Of a DNA stretch of 64,000 bases, positions 1 through 11,596 are shown piece by piece. This DNA comes from Porphyra umbilicalis (lineage: Eukaryota > Rhodophyta > Bangiophyceae > Bangiales > Bangiaceae), in assembly GCA_002049455.2 (NCBI GenBank), contig KV918838.1:123971-187970 (forward strand), read 5' to 3'. Numbering within the stretch: position 1 is the stretch's first letter; each line of letters opens with the position of its first letter. Made by a program: the position numbers and the translations under genes. The notes beneath the pieces are model-generated. The model ran no database searches. It worked only from the letters and a program-made list of their open reading frames with translations, and had not been told where the DNA came from.

Positions 1-667
1 AAGACAGAGTGGGTGCCATTGGCTCGACCTTGAACTTCATAGTGTTCATACGCTGCAAGAACAACGAGGAAGCCCTCCCGGTCCCGGGCACGTACACGAC
101 CGGATTCTGAACACGGAGGGGAGTGGCGCGCGGGACGGGTGGTAGCAGCCCCGTGCCAACAGCCGCGTTGGCAGCCCCTGTGCCAGTCGGGTACAGTAGG
201 GCGCAAGCTGCGACCCACCCAATTGTGTCGAACGACCGCGCGCCCTCGCCGACCACAGAGTTTGTCGGCGACGCCTCCGCCGCGGCCGCCGGCATTCGCC
301 GCGTCAGCGCGTCGCATGTCGTGGACGCGGCCTTGCACCGCCGCATGCGCCGCCGCCGCCGTCGCTCACGCGCGGCGACTCTCTTGGCCGCCCACATAGT
401 GGCGACCTCAAAGTTGCTCGCGGCGGCAGCGACCTTCTGCTCCTTCCGACGTCGTCCGCGCTTGCGCAAGGTAGACTCGGCGGCAGCAAGGGCGACCGCC
501 GCCTGCTCGTCGCTCGGGTCGACCGCGGCTGCGACTGCCGCGTTCCTCACAAGGAAGACTAGCTTCCACTCCCCGTCGGACAGGCCGCACCCCATCCCGG
601 ACGAAGAGGTGTCCGAAGGCTCCGTGGACTCCCAGTCCGAAGCCGTCGGGGACGTGGACGACGACAT
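1..667 (-). CDS. Hypothetical Ala/Arg-rich protein, cut by the window edge
   Basis: An uninterrupted minus-strand reading frame runs from an ATG at 667 (peptide begins MSSSTSPTASDWESTEPSDT) to base 1 without a stop, about 222 codons, so the C-terminus lies outside. GC content is concentrated in its third codon positions, as expected for a real gene in GC-rich DNA. The N-terminus is Ser/Thr/Glu-rich, followed by a short segment DGEWKLVFLVRN, an Ala-rich helical stretch, and two strongly basic clusters (RKRGRRRKEQK and ARERRRRRMRR), which could bind nucleic acid or target the nucleus. I recognise no family. A plus-strand frame at 3-110 shares the same wobble position and looks coding too, but it is much shorter. 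Upstream of the ATG lie GC-rich minisatellites. Confidence 0.5.
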   Translation of the reverse strand, partial: MSSSTSPTASDWESTEPSDTSSSGMGCGLSDGEWKLVFLVRNAAVAAAVDPSDEQAAVALAAAESTLRKRGRRRKEQKVAAAASNFEVATMWAAKRVAARERRRRRRMRRCKAASTTCDALTRRMPAAAAEASPTNSVVGEGARSFDTIGWVAACALLYPTGTGAANAAVGTGLLPPVPRATPLRVQNPVVYVPGTGRASSLFLQRMNTMKFKVEPMAPTLS

Positions 668-818
668 GGTCACCCCTACACGGTGCGCCGGTGTCGTGCC
701 GTAGCTCGCGCGCAAGTCCGCACCACACAAGACGACACGGTGCCTCGCGGCGCACCGCCACCGCTCCGCTGCCACAACCGCCCTCCGCCACCGCTCCGCC
801 ACCACAGCGGCCGTGGTC

Positions 819-1052
819 TGACGCGACAGCGTCGACACGGCGGCCGCGACCGCGTATGTCACGGGCACACGGAAGCAACGCCGACAGCGGCCGTACAGCG
901 GCCGCCGGACGCGCGCGGTCGTCGCGACAGCGTGCGCCACAGGCGCACAGCAAGATGTGACAGCGTCGACACGGCGGCCGTACAGCGGCCGCCGGACGCA
1001 CACGGAAGCGACACCCACAGAGGCGGTACAGCGGCCGCCGGACGCGCGCGGT
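819..1052. repeat. GC-rich minisatellite upstream of the left-edge gene
   Basis: Blocks built from GACAGCGTCGACACGGCGGC and TACAGCGGCCGCCGGACGC recur at about 824, 890, 960 and 1025 with variable spacing. They lie in the presumed 5' region of the minus-strand gene ending at 667. No coding frame here is convincing. Confidence 0.6.
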
Positions 1053-1169
1053 GACCCGCAACACACGCCGCACAGCGACTGCAATAGGCCAGTGTGCGAC
1101 CACAGCACGGACCACATGGCGCCTGACACCGTACAGCCGCCCGCTTCACGCGGTGTGCGCCTCCCCATC

Positions 1170-1838
1170 TACGCCAACCAGTCGCCTTCATCCTGTGCAG
1201 GTGCCTGTCCGCACGCAGAGCCCCACCCGTGACGGGTGACGGAACGGGTCGGGCCTCGGCATCCCGTCGGCGAGGCATTCGGCACACTCAAGTCCCGGCG
1301 CTTTAGGATCCCCTCTGTCCGAGCAGCGGTCGCACCATAAATGACATTCGGTGGCCTGCGTCGTGGCGCGACAAAATAATGTGCTTGCTGGGGGGCACCC
1401 AATATGCGACGATGGGGTGGCCATTGCAGCCCCCACCGCAACGGTCAGTCACGTCGGCCAGAGGCAGCCCTCGCTCGTTGTGGGTGGAAATATACAGCAT
1501 CCTCCAGTTCCCAGGGCTGTTGAGGGAGCACTTGCTAAATTTTTTGGCGGCACACGACGCGTCCCGGTGCCGGCGCCGGTGATCACACAGCCAGCCCGTG
1601 TTCCGCTGCTACCCGTCGGGACGCCTGACCGAGACCAGGGGGTGCATCGTCTACAGACACGCACGTCGCATGACCCCCCCCCCCCCCCGCTCCCCCATCC
1701 TTCTGCCCCCCGCATAGTCGGTCCACCCGTCACCCACCCACCAACACACGCCACCGACCCGCCCCCTCCACCCACAAACCCACCCACCAACCCCCCCTCC
1801 CCGTACCACCCGCTCGTCGACAGACGTCGACCGTGAAA
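1170..1838. other. Non-coding stretch with a poly-C tract and CCACC-rich low complexity
   Basis: I see no supported gene. A long poly-C run lies at about 1673-1688 and a C/CA-rich low-complexity run at 1725-1812 leads directly into the next gene, so it may be its 5' leader or promoter region. Confidence 0.5.
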
Positions 1839-3232
1839 ATGCCCGGTCGCCGGCCTCCAGACGAGGCTATCCGCACCTGGGGTGCGGGCGCCAAGCGTAT
1901 GCGGCGGCAGAGAGTGCAGTTTGAGACGGCATGGTCGGCGATGCAGACGGCGACGGCCGAAACGCACTCGTCTCGCATGCGGGACTTGCACGACACTTTG
2001 CGGCGGCTGCAGGACACTCGGGGCGCACTCCTTGCCTTTATCCGCGCGGCGCCACCCGGCCAGCCCGGACGCGGCAACGCCGAAGCCGCGGCCACCAAGT
2101 TCGCCCTGTTTGTGGATGCCTGTGTGGCCCATGTTGGGACACTCCAAGTTGGCCACCCCCCCCACGCGACACCATCCCCAGTGGTTGGCGAAGGGTCTGG
2201 CGCCCCCTCCGCCGCCTGCGTACCGGCAAGAGGACTGGTCGGTGTGCCGGTGGTGGACGGTGAACCGTCGCAGCGTCTACCGGCGGCGACCGTCCATGCT
2301 TGTGACGACCCCACGGAACGCGCGCGAGACTATGGCACGCCGGCAAGGGGAGCGGGGACCGTATGTTGGGCGGCCGCCACTCCTTCTAATGTGCGTACCG
2401 TAGCGGGCGCGTCGTGGGTAGGTGGGGCGGACGACGGAGATGCGTCCCAAGTACGGGCCGGGGGCGCTCCATCGTCGCCATCCGGCCAGTCGCCACCGGG
2501 TACACCTGGTGTGGGCGAGGGACAACCGGTGGGCGTCATCAAACGGGTGGCGCTTACAAGTCTCGCGGTGCCAGCGGGCACCGTGTCTGGGGCCTCGGTC
2601 GCCCCTCCGGCGACTGCTTTGGGGGCACACGAAGCTGCCGGAGGCAACGCCGCGGCAACGTCGTCATCACCTGTAGGCGACCACTTGGCGGCCGTCCTCC
2701 ATGCGCCGCTGGTTGCCGCGGCAATTGAACAACACGTGCTGTTACAGCACCTGCCTCCGTCGGACGGTGCGTTGTTTTTGGAGGTGCAAACAGCCATGAC
2801 GCGAATGGCAGCAAGTGCCGTGACATCGACGTCGACCGCCACCCACCAGCGCGCGTGCCGGGACGCCGGCGCGGTCATGGTGACTCTGGTACGAGGGCTC
2901 AAGGCCAGTGGGGTACGGCCCGCACCCGGGGCGTCGGGTCACCGCACCCCCCCCGTGCCGGGTGCCCCTTCACCCCACGAGCCAGTCGGGGCGACTGTCA
3001 CGGCGGGGGAGGCTCCCGCTACGGGGGGGGGGCGACTACTCTGGCGGGTACACACGCGGTGGTCAGTGTACCGGACGGTCGGGCCCCACTGGGAGATTGT
3101 GCGTCACCCGTGACCAGGACAGCGCACGTGGAGAAAGTCGTCATGTCGCCAATGGGACAGCCCTCCGTGACACCCGCACACGGGAACATGGTCGCAACGT
3201 CGAAGGGTGACGTGGAGCATGCGCAGCAATGA
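1839..3232 (+). CDS. Hypothetical protein, probably frameshifted at a G run
   Basis: The ATG at 1839 opens a frame starting MPGRRPPDEAIRTWGAGAKR, rich in helical charged sequence for the first 100 residues and then Pro/Ala/Gly-rich. That frame stops at 3113, but a second frame covering 3030-3232 continues coding-like sequence (VTRTAHVEKVVMSPMGQPS to a stop at 3230-3232). The switch coincides with ten G residues at 3023-3032, so I infer one gene of about 464 residues with a homopolymer length error or a real frameshift. No domain is recognised. It sits just before the first array of 20-bp repeats (3541) and could belong to the neighbouring mobile unit or to the host. Confidence 0.45.
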
Positions 3233-3540
3233 GCTTGGGGGGAAGTGAACGCTTTCCCCTGTGTCTTTGGTGTCCCCAGAGGCCTCATTGCCTTTTCCTC
3301 AGCGTACCCTCATTCCCTTTATCTTGGCTGCCCTCGGTTCTGGCGACCCCCACACCGCCACCGCACGGAGCCGCCACCCGTCACCGACCATGGCGGCGGC
3401 ACCTCTCTCGCAACCGCGTAATCGAGTCAACACGGTCGCTACGATGCGTGCCGGTAAATTGATCAGATATTTTCGACACGCATCAGTTGGAGTGTGGGAA
3501 TTTGGAGAGAACGGCCGTAGAAGGTCTTTTCGACAGCAAG

Positions 3541-3670
3541 ACCGACACTTTGACCCAGTGAGCGACACTTTAACCCACTGACCGACACTTTGACCCGATG
3601 ACCGACACTTTAAGCCAGTGACCGACACTTTAACCATACGATGGACACTTTAACCCCTGTAATCGACAGT
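3541..3670 (+). repeat. Array 1 of the GACACTTTAACCC repeat
   Basis: About six imperfect copies of a roughly 20-bp unit (consensus GACCGACACTTTAACCCAGT). It is preceded by TTTTCGACAGCAAGACC, which is almost the same as the lead-in at 20249 and 23720. Because arrays in the same orientation occur at five places in the window, I read this as an end structure of a mobile-element family. No spacers are present, so it is not CRISPR. Confidence 0.85.
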
Positions 3671-3867
3671 TCAACCCTATGCTCCATACTTCGAACATTG
3701 ATTCGACCTGTCTGTAAGCCCTGGTCGCGACCCTCTGCATCCGAATTGAAACGGGACGCAACGCCAGCATCCATTGCCACGCAACGGACACCGGGCCTTC
3801 GCCCAGCGCCCGAGCTGCACTTGCCGTGTACGACCACCGCGCCTGTTCCCGAACCCTCGCACCCCCC

Positions 3868-4090
3868 CGCCCGCACCTTCCTCTCATCCCTGTTGCCGGC
3901 CTGTCACCCCCGCACCGCCTGTGCCTGTCTGGCTCCGCACCCCCCCGCCCGCACCTTCCTCTCATCCCTGTTGCCGGCCTGTCACCCCCGCACCGCCTGT
4001 GCCTGTCTGGCTCCGCACCCCGCCGCCCACATCTTCCTCCCATCCCTGCTGCCGACCTGTCACCCCCGCACCGCCTGTGCCTGTCTGGCT
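3868..4090 (+). repeat. About 70-bp tandem repeat in the helicase leader
   Basis: Three units containing CTCATCCCTGTTGCCGGCCT and CACCGCCTGTGCCTGTCTGG lie just before the helicase ATG at 4148. The counterpart in copy 2 (11885-12200) has a different, rearranged number of units, so the repeat is unstable. The frame through it is open, so it might be an N-terminal Pro-rich extension, but the ATG at 4148 looks better. Confidence 0.7.
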
Positions 4091-4147
4091 CCGCACCCGT
4101 GCGCCCCTTCCACGGCTGGCTTCCCGACGGAGGCCAGCGCGTTCACG

Positions 4148-7100
4148 ATGGACGGCTCGGACGCGACAGCTGGGGCCCTTCCGTCCGCTGCACCCCTGTC
4201 TTCGGTGCGAACACTCGCCGAACGCGTGGACGGGCGACATGGGTCCGCGGCGGCCGGAGACCGCCACAGTGTCTCTGTGGCCGACGTGACGGCAGACTGC
4301 GTGGACGTGTCATCCATTCTGTCGCATGGCGTCGGTGCACACGTGACCACTGTGCTTGTCGAGCGCTTCAAGTGGTCCTACTTTCTTCACGCGGACAACG
4401 CAGACGTCGTGCAATTATTGGCGCGCCTGGGTCGCCAGCTTCTACGTACTACCGAGGCCTCCCCGGCGACACTACCGGTTTTTGACCGCCTACTGTCGAG
4501 CCTCATCTTCCCGACGGTGAACGCACGAGTATGGGCTGCGCTGTGGACGGGCGACTCCCCGCACGTCGGGGCGTCAAGTAGCGTTGACGCCCTGCCCATG
4601 GTGACAAGGGGGCCAACACAAGTCGCGGCTGCACGCCCACCCCTCGCCGCAGAGGTACCGTTTTCACAAGCTTCCAGTGCAATGGTGGCGCACGCGCGTG
4701 GGGCTGTCGTGGCGCCCACTCCAGCGTCCGACGCCCTGCGACCTGTCGCCGACCACGCTCCCGTCGCTGTCGTCGACATCACGCTGGTCGCCCTCGTGTG
4801 TGACATCCTCCTTCTCATTCTCGAGGCCGGACAGTCTGTGGCGCTCCACCCTTTGTCGGCGTCATGTTGGCTCTTTCTGCAGGGTGCCCTTTCCCGCGGT
4901 CGGTGGCCTCCGCAGGCGGGTGCTATGCTGCGCGCAGCATGTCAAAGAGACGTCAGCGTCGTTTCAAAGGCCGTTACAACCTTTGCTGGGGTGGACGCAC
5001 ACGCCCGTGCCCGGGGTGAGGACCCTCCGACTGAATATCCGGACGGGCTCGGACATCTGCGCGAGCTCCACACCCTGATATGGTTTGGCTTGGCGCAGAC
5101 CCTGGACAAGGCAGACGCGGCCTGCGCTTCCAGTTTTGCTTGTGACCTGGACACGGTCAGCCTTTTTAGTGCGCTCCCCGGTTGTTGGCGCTCATCCCCC
5201 CGTCGTACGCCCCCACCGGGAGCGCGCTGTGGCGCTGGTGTCGGGCTCTGTGTGACGTCGCTGCACGCATCCTTGACGCTGTGAACGCGACGGCGCAGTC
5301 GGTACTCGGCAGTGGAACGCTCTTCCAAGGGTCCGACGCCGACTATGATGGGGAACGTCGAGAACTGATTATGCGAGACGCGCTTGGGTGGCTGCTCTCC
5401 CCACCTCCGCCACCAGAGGACGCTAGCAGCTTGCCACGTGCTGCAGTGTCGCTCATCAAGACGGAGATTGGGTTGGTCTCGGGAGGGGGGGGGGCTGCGG
5501 GGCACGATTGGCGTTGGGGGTCTGGGGCGTGTGTCATCACCCTTGCTCGTCTGCTTTCTACCGGTCCCCGCCGACTAATGCCACATGCGGTGGCCGTCGT
5601 GAGCCTGTCGGCGCTCAAGTTGTTGGACGTCGCGGCTTCCCAGTACGCCTTGCACCCGGGGGACCGCACGCCGCTGGCGCTGTTTGGGGCGTGTGCCGCG
5701 TTTGCCGACGCGAGTCGCACGTGCGGTGCCTCGGCTTCTGCTCGTCGTGCGGACGGCGACGGGGCCGGCGGGGGCGGGGGCGGGCCTACAATGCACGCTC
5801 ACGACGACCTCCGTGCCACGGTGGAGGCACTGCGGGGTGTTGGCGACGTTGCGTGGAGCGTGCCAGCAATTGAGAACGTGCTCAAGGCCGTCTTAATGCG
5901 CTGTGTTCGCGCATTGGCGAACTCACGGCGCATTGCACATGGCAGCTGGGCGGAGGCGGAGCACACGTACAAGGCGGACGTCGTTGGCACCTTCTTCGAT
6001 GCTCTACCCTGGCTCTGGGCAGCTGCACACGGCGCGGCGGGTGGTATCCCGGACAGCACTGAGATGATGCTGTGGCGGGTAGTGGGACACATATTCTCAC
6101 CCAAGCTGCGGTCGTCATCAAAGGGGCGGCGACCACTGTTCCCCTACTCGCGGCGCATCGTCATTTCCGCATTGGCGCACATGGCGGCCGCAGGGAACCT
6201 GCGCCGGACCGATAAGTGCCGGACCATGGTCGTCGAGTTTCTCCCCACACTGCAGCAGTACCAAAACTCCCTGAAGCGGACGGGAAAGTCGGCCCAATGG
6301 CTTGGCATTCACTCCAACTTGCTGGCCTGGGTGCAAGAGGCGGTCGCGACGGCAGCGGTCGACCCAGACACCATTGACAATACGGGGGGTGCAAGTGGTG
6401 GTGGCGCAAGTGGTGGCGGTAGCGGCGGAAGCGCTGGCGTCGGTGACGCAGTCGGTGCAGTGGACGGCAGCAGCGACGGCGCCTGCGCGGCCCGTACTGG
6501 TGGTTCCGGTGGTGGTGGCAACATGGACATCATTCTTCCCGCTGACGATGCCGGTGGCGACCGTGGTGGCAGGGACGGGCGTGACGTCATTGACGTCGAT
6601 CGAGTGCGTGCTGCCACTGACAGCAGCGGGGCCGACACCGGCGACGTGGTCGACATCGACGGAGCGGACGGTGGCCGTGTGGATGGGGACGGCGGGGATG
6701 GTAATGGTGGCGGTGGCGACGTCGTCGTCGACCTGTGCAGTGAGGACGATGACGAGGTGGAGCTGATGGCTGTGTTTTTAGCACCACGACCGCTGCAGCC
6801 ACCGCCAGTGTCGGGGGCGCTGCTTGAGGCATGTCGCCCCCGCCGCCGTTTTGCCGACACGGCGGGTGTATCGACGGTGTTTGACGTCGACACCATGGAC
6901 GTTACGGACGTGGACCACGTGCAGGGGCCACGGCCATCTGAGGTCCCGCGAGCACCCCGGGTGTCCGCAAGGCGGATGACACAGTCACCACCACTGTCCC
7001 CGGTTCTACCTGCGTCGGCGGTACCGCCGTCGCCTTTGAAGCGGCCGCGGTCCCCGGTTCTACCTGCGTCGGCGGTACCGCCGTCGCCTTTGGAGCGGCC

Positions 7101-9917
7101 GCGGTCCCCGGTTCTACCTGCGTCGGCGGTACCGCCGTCGCCTTTGGAGCGGCCGCGGTCCCCGGTTCTACCTGCGTCGGCGGTACCGCCGTCGCCTTTG
7201 GAGCGGCCGCGGTCACAGCACGTGCCCCCGCCTCGCGCGGTGCCATATCGACATGTGCCAGCGACATCTTCGTCACCACCCCCGTCGCACGCATCACGGT
7301 CTCTACCCGGCCCCGCCTCACCCCAAGCGTCAAGTGCGGGCGACGCACCCGTGCGTCAACTCCCAAACCCCCGCGCCGAGTACGGTCTGTCGGTACTGGC
7401 GTCTTCCACGGATGGCTGGGTGTTGAGGACGGGATGGGCCACGCCGACAGCGTCGACAGCGTCTCGTGGTTTGTCACCTGTGCACGCGGCGGCCGGCTGG
7501 CAGCGCGTGGTGCTCGCCGTTTCTGTGGATCGAGCGCGGCAGGGACTTCATCTCCTGGCGACAATGTGTGGTCACGGGGCCCCTCGGCGGGGGGTGGCGG
7601 GTCCAGTGTCGGTCAGCACGCGGCTGCTATTCAAGCACCCTCAAGTGTTGGTGGCGCATGTGAACGCACGTGCCGACGCGTTCCATCAACACCTCGCCAC
7701 GGCGTCGTTCGTGGACCAGTCCACAAGCACGTGGAATTTGTTGATCAAGGTCCGATGCCCCGCACGCTCCCCCGCGGCATCCAACGACGCTGTCAACCGG
7801 GTCCGTGGCGGCGTCGGGACACGCTATCAACGCAGAACAGGCGTCGACCGGGGCCGCGACATTCCCAGCGTACTGGACGTTGACGTCGGCGTGTTGTGCA
7901 ACGTGTGGTTCCCGGTGTGGGATGACAACCACACGCAGGACGCCACCAGTCGAGCGGTTGACGCGGTGCTGACCAGACGCGTCTTTCAAGACGCCAAGGA
8001 CGGAGAACCGCGACGGGTACAACTGATGGTCAGCATACGGGGACGATTACCTCGCGCGTGCCCATCCTCGGTGGCACTGAGCGTGACGGCAGATGCGAGT
8101 TCAGACGCCGCAGAGTTTCACGGCCTCGCGCGCTGGGAATCCCTGCCCGTGGACCTGCAGGCGTCCCTGGCCATGTACACCCCGCCGGCTGCGTACGTGC
8201 CCACGACGGATTCTGCCCACGGCAGCGGCTATCGTACGGACGCGCGCGTCGCCGAGTTTGGCGCCGACCTGGACGACTCGCAGCGGAGCGCCGTCTGTTT
8301 GGCACTCGACGCAGTGCTGGGGGGCGGGGACCGTGGGGGTGGCGACGTCACCACACAGCTCATCAACGGTCCACCTGGGACCGGCAAGACGCGCACTCTC
8401 GTGGCGCTGGTTCGGTGTGTCGAGGCCGCAGGGTTGGACGCGCTGGTTGTGTCGCGGACCAACGTGGCAGCCAACGAGGTGCTCGCTGCGCTGCACGAAC
8501 ACTTTCCAAGTGAATCGACCATCTCGCGGGACGCGCGACGTGTCGTCCGTATTGGCATGGCCCCACCCGACGGGCACCCGGCGTCGCAAGCGCACGTCGA
8601 CGCCGTCGTCGCCCGGTGTGTGGCTGCCGAACACCCCCATGTGCAGGCAGAGTACGAGGCGGCAAGCGGCCTCGTGGCGTCACTGACGGCTGGCCCCCGT
8701 CGGCACGACGGTTACCCCGCGCCGCCGGACCAACACGCGGTCGCCCGCGCCGTCGACGCACAAGAGCGACTGCGTCGGGCAGAAAAGGCCCTCGACGCCG
8801 CAACCCGGTCAACCCGTCGTGCTGTCTGCGCGACTGCCCGGATGCTCGTGACGACTATTGCCTCGAGCGTTTTATCGACATTGGTGGCCGCGGCTGCAGC
8901 CTCATCATTTGTGACGAGGCCGCTGCGGTCAGCACCCCAGCTGTCGTTTCTTCTGTCGTGCGAGCCCCGCGGTGTGGTCGAGGTGGCGCCGACGGTGGCC
9001 GCGGTGGTGACAGTGGGCGACGGCGCGGCGACACTGACCCGGCAGACACCACACGTTGTGTCGTACTGGTCGGAGACCCAGCTCAGCTACCACCGAGCGC
9101 CGGCCCAGTCTCCTATCGCGGTGCGACGGTCGCAATGGGGCTGAGTGCGTTTGAACGGTGCGTGTCGGGTCGTCGACACGTGTGTACGACGCTGCGACAC
9201 CAGTACCGGATGCGACCGGCGCTCTCTCGCATCCCCTACCTTCTTTTCTACGCTCGTACAACCGGGTCCCGTCATCAACCACACAGTGCGCGGTTGGCGG
9301 CTCTGGACGTCCCGGGGGGGCACCCGCCGTGGATGGCGAACATCCCGGCCGTCCTCGTCGAATCAACCTCAACGTCTGCTTTGCGTCACCAAGGCCGCGA
9401 CGTGGGCTCGTGTAGCGTACGCAACGACTTTGAGGTGACGCTCGTCAAGCGTTCCCTCGTCAACATCATTCGAGCGTGGCACGCGGCGGCGGCGCCTCAC
9501 GATCTGCGGGTTCGCGTCGTGGCGCCGTATGCGGCGCAGGTGGCCGCACTGGCGGTGGCGGTGGCCGACGTGACTGCGGAACACGTCACTCGGGTGCGGA
9601 GCTCCGTGTGCCGGCTCACCGTCAAAGTCGACACGGTTGATGCCAGCCAAGGGGCGTCCGACCACGTTCTCATACTGTCCCTGTGTCGTACGGCACGTGC
9701 AGAAGACCTGGGTACGCGGCGGGCGGGCATCGGTTTTGTGGGGGACCACCGTCGAATGAACGTCGGTTTGACACGCGCGGCACTGCACGTCCACGTCGTT
9801 GGTGACATTGATTGCATCGTGGCCGCCAGCCCGATCTGGCGCCAGTGGTTTCGTGCCGTGCGTGAGGAAGTGCGAGGCGGCTCCCCGCTTTACGCTGTCC
9901 GTGACACTGTACGGTGA
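4148..9917 (+). CDS. UPF1-like SF1 helicase, copy 1 (two frameshifts)
   Basis: Starts MDGSDATAGALPSAAPLSS; about 1,920 residues if the two one-base breaks are ignored. The C-terminal 500 residues carry all SF1B (UPF1/DNA2-type) helicase motifs: I GPPGTGKT (8368-8391), Ia SRTNVAANEVL, II ICDEAAA (about 8906-8926), III GDPAQLPPS (9072-9098), IV LRHQYRMRP (about 9192), V VDASQG (about 9633) and VI NVGLTRA (about 9759). This predicts ATP-driven unwinding or translocation on RNA or DNA. The first 1,400 residues match nothing I know; they include a Gly/Ser linker, an acidic stretch with VIDV and VVVDL motifs (6580-6760) and a 54-bp proline repeat. Copy 2 shows that one base is missing near 5183 and one near 8875, so this copy may be dead or mis-sequenced. 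Confidence 0.85.
6998..7214 (+). repeat. 54-bp coding repeat, four units
   Basis: Four in-frame units encode variants of SPVLPASAVPPSPLERPR inside the helicase protein. Copy 2 has three units at the same place, so the number varies by unequal exchange. The first unit has K where the others have E. Probably a flexible proline-rich spacer. Confidence 0.9.
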
Positions 9918-10104
9918 CATGGCCATTGCCGACACGTTGCCACGGACGGATTGGTTTCTTCCATCTGTGTGTGCCGGTCGTTGTTCAGGGTGTGGGGTGC
10001 CGGGGGTATAGCGTGACGCGGGCGTTTGTGCTCGGACTGAGAGGGGCGTGCCACGCACTCCCAATCCATCATGGCGTGCAGCTAGTAGAACAAGAACCAC
10101 GGCG

Positions 10105-10400
10105 TTTGTACAGGCGCCGGCCCAACGGGGTTTAGCCGACACCAGGAAACATCTCGAGCCGCCATCCGGCTCATCAATACCCTCCCCCCGAGGCACCCAC
10201 GAGGTCCTCTTCCTCTGCTGAGACACACACCCACCACAACACCTGTACAGGCGCCGACCTAACAGTGTATGGTCCACACAAGAAACATCACGAGTCGCCA
10301 TCCGACTCATCAGCACTCTCCCCGGAGCCCCCCGTCACGTCCTCTTCCTCTGTTGAGACACACGCCTCATCCAACTTGCGGTTGCCGGCCTCCCGCAGCA
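10105..10400. repeat. 136-bp imperfect tandem duplication at the minus-gene 3' end
   Basis: The segment beginning TGTACAGGCGCCG at 10107 recurs at 10244, and GAAACATC at 10146 recurs at 10282, an offset of 136-137 bp. The second unit encodes the acidic C-terminus (STEEEDVTGGSGESADESD) of the minus-strand protein; the first is a diverged copy beyond its stop codon. Present in both tandem copies. Confidence 0.75.
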
Positions 10401-11486
10401 CTGTCTCACGGGTGGCAAGCTTTGCCATTGCCGCTGCGTTCTCCGCCACCAGCTGTCGTTCCGTCGCGTTCGCAACCCACTCGTGGATGGTACGCACACA
10501 GGCAAGGTTGACAGGAGCAGGCCCGCCCTCCATGAATGCCGGTCCGGGCCCCTGCGACGCACGCACACCCGCGGCAGTGTTGGTCGTGCCGACGACCCCC
10601 CCCAAGGCCGTAGAATACATGGTCTCGACGGGCGCACCGGAGGCGGCAGGAGTAGACAAAGGCGGTGCCGTGGGCGGTCGCGCGGGGGTACCTCGTGCGG
10701 CGGCAGACAAAGCAGCGGCAGCTGCACTGACGAGCGTCATGGGAGCATGGGCGGTGCCCGTCGCCGGTGCGACCGCGTCGTTGGTGGCAACTGGTACCTG
10801 GGCATATAGTGCCGCGGCCCACATCGGGGCGGTGTCGACAGGCGTGTTGACCGCCGCAATCGCGGCCGGCGCACCGCCCGTCGGGGTGGCGAGCGCCGAG
10901 GGGCCTGCCGGTTGGTTGACCACGGGGAGCGTCGGCAAAGGTACCACCGGGGCGGACCGCCGGCGACCGTCGGGCGTTGCCTTCCAGCGACCGTTCTTGT
11001 TGTGCCGTTCGGAGTATAGCGCGTTGTACCTGGTCCGCAGCGCGGGAGCTGGTAGCCCTTGTCGTTCTTGCCGCGGGATGCCGTAGGCCACAGAGTTGAC
11101 ATCCGCACACGCGTCGTCATTGTCACTACCACCGCCGTTTGTCTTGCCACGTAGGGCTCGGGTGGCCACGGTACGGCAGGGAGCGTCTTCTGCCGAACAG
11201 TCGTGAAATCCCGCTGGCTCTGGCGCAGCTCTTGGAATACGGCGTAGGCCAGCTGGTCGTGGCTCTTGTACGCGCCGGCAAGCAACTCCACCAGAGCGGC
11301 CACATTGTCGTGCAGCCGGTCGCGCTTGCGTGCTCGAGAGGCAGCACAACGGGCCCGGTTGGACATCTGCTGGCCTTCCTTGGAGCGAGAAGCGCATGGT
11401 TGCTTCGCGGCGGGGTCACGACCGAGGCGGATGAGCGCCACCTCCACGGCCTCGTAGAAGTCGACACGCTGTGACGACGACGCCAT
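10288..11486 (-). CDS. Crypton-related GCR1_C-like motif protein, copy 1 (frameshift)
   Basis: Starts MASSSQRVDFYEAVEVALIR at 11486 and ends with an acidic tail at 10288, about 400 residues. A basic segment (RARCAASRARKRDR) follows the N-terminus. The key feature is RTRYNALYSERHNKNGRW at about 11002-11040: its pattern R-x-R-Y-x2-L-Y-S-E-R is shared with the GCR1_C region of the Crypton recombinase at 54971-55003. I infer a related DNA-binding module, not an enzyme. The rest is Ala/Pro/Thr-rich linker. A C is missing near 11131 relative to copy 2 (CCACCGCCGTTTG versus CCACCGCCCGTTTG), which breaks the frame. The gene is convergent with the helicase, 0.37 kb apart. Confidence 0.55.
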
Positions 11487-11565
11487 TCGTCCCGACGATA
11501 TGGACTGGCCGAGCAACGTAGTGAGGGGCGCCTCAGTTGGACACACCGCAGTGTGGGCGGGGGCA

Positions 11566-11596
<31 letters not shown>

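Larger units (their letters stand above)
3544..11595 (+). mobile_element. Helicase unit, tandem copy 1
   Basis: This 8.05-kb block is repeated almost exactly at 11601-19775. It contains the repeat array, a proline-rich 5' repeat, the helicase gene (plus strand) and a convergent minus-strand gene, ending in a G run. The head-to-tail arrangement and the presence of the array at the start of each copy suggest a mobile or amplifying unit. Copies differ by scattered substitutions, single-base indels and repeat number. I see no terminal inverted repeats or target-site duplication. Confidence 0.6.

Noticed and set aside
10288-11486. A bZIP domain at SNRARCAASRARKRDRLHDN
   Set aside because: The Asn, Ala-Ala and Arg-Lys spacing does not fit the bZIP basic-region pattern and no leucine heptads follow clearly.
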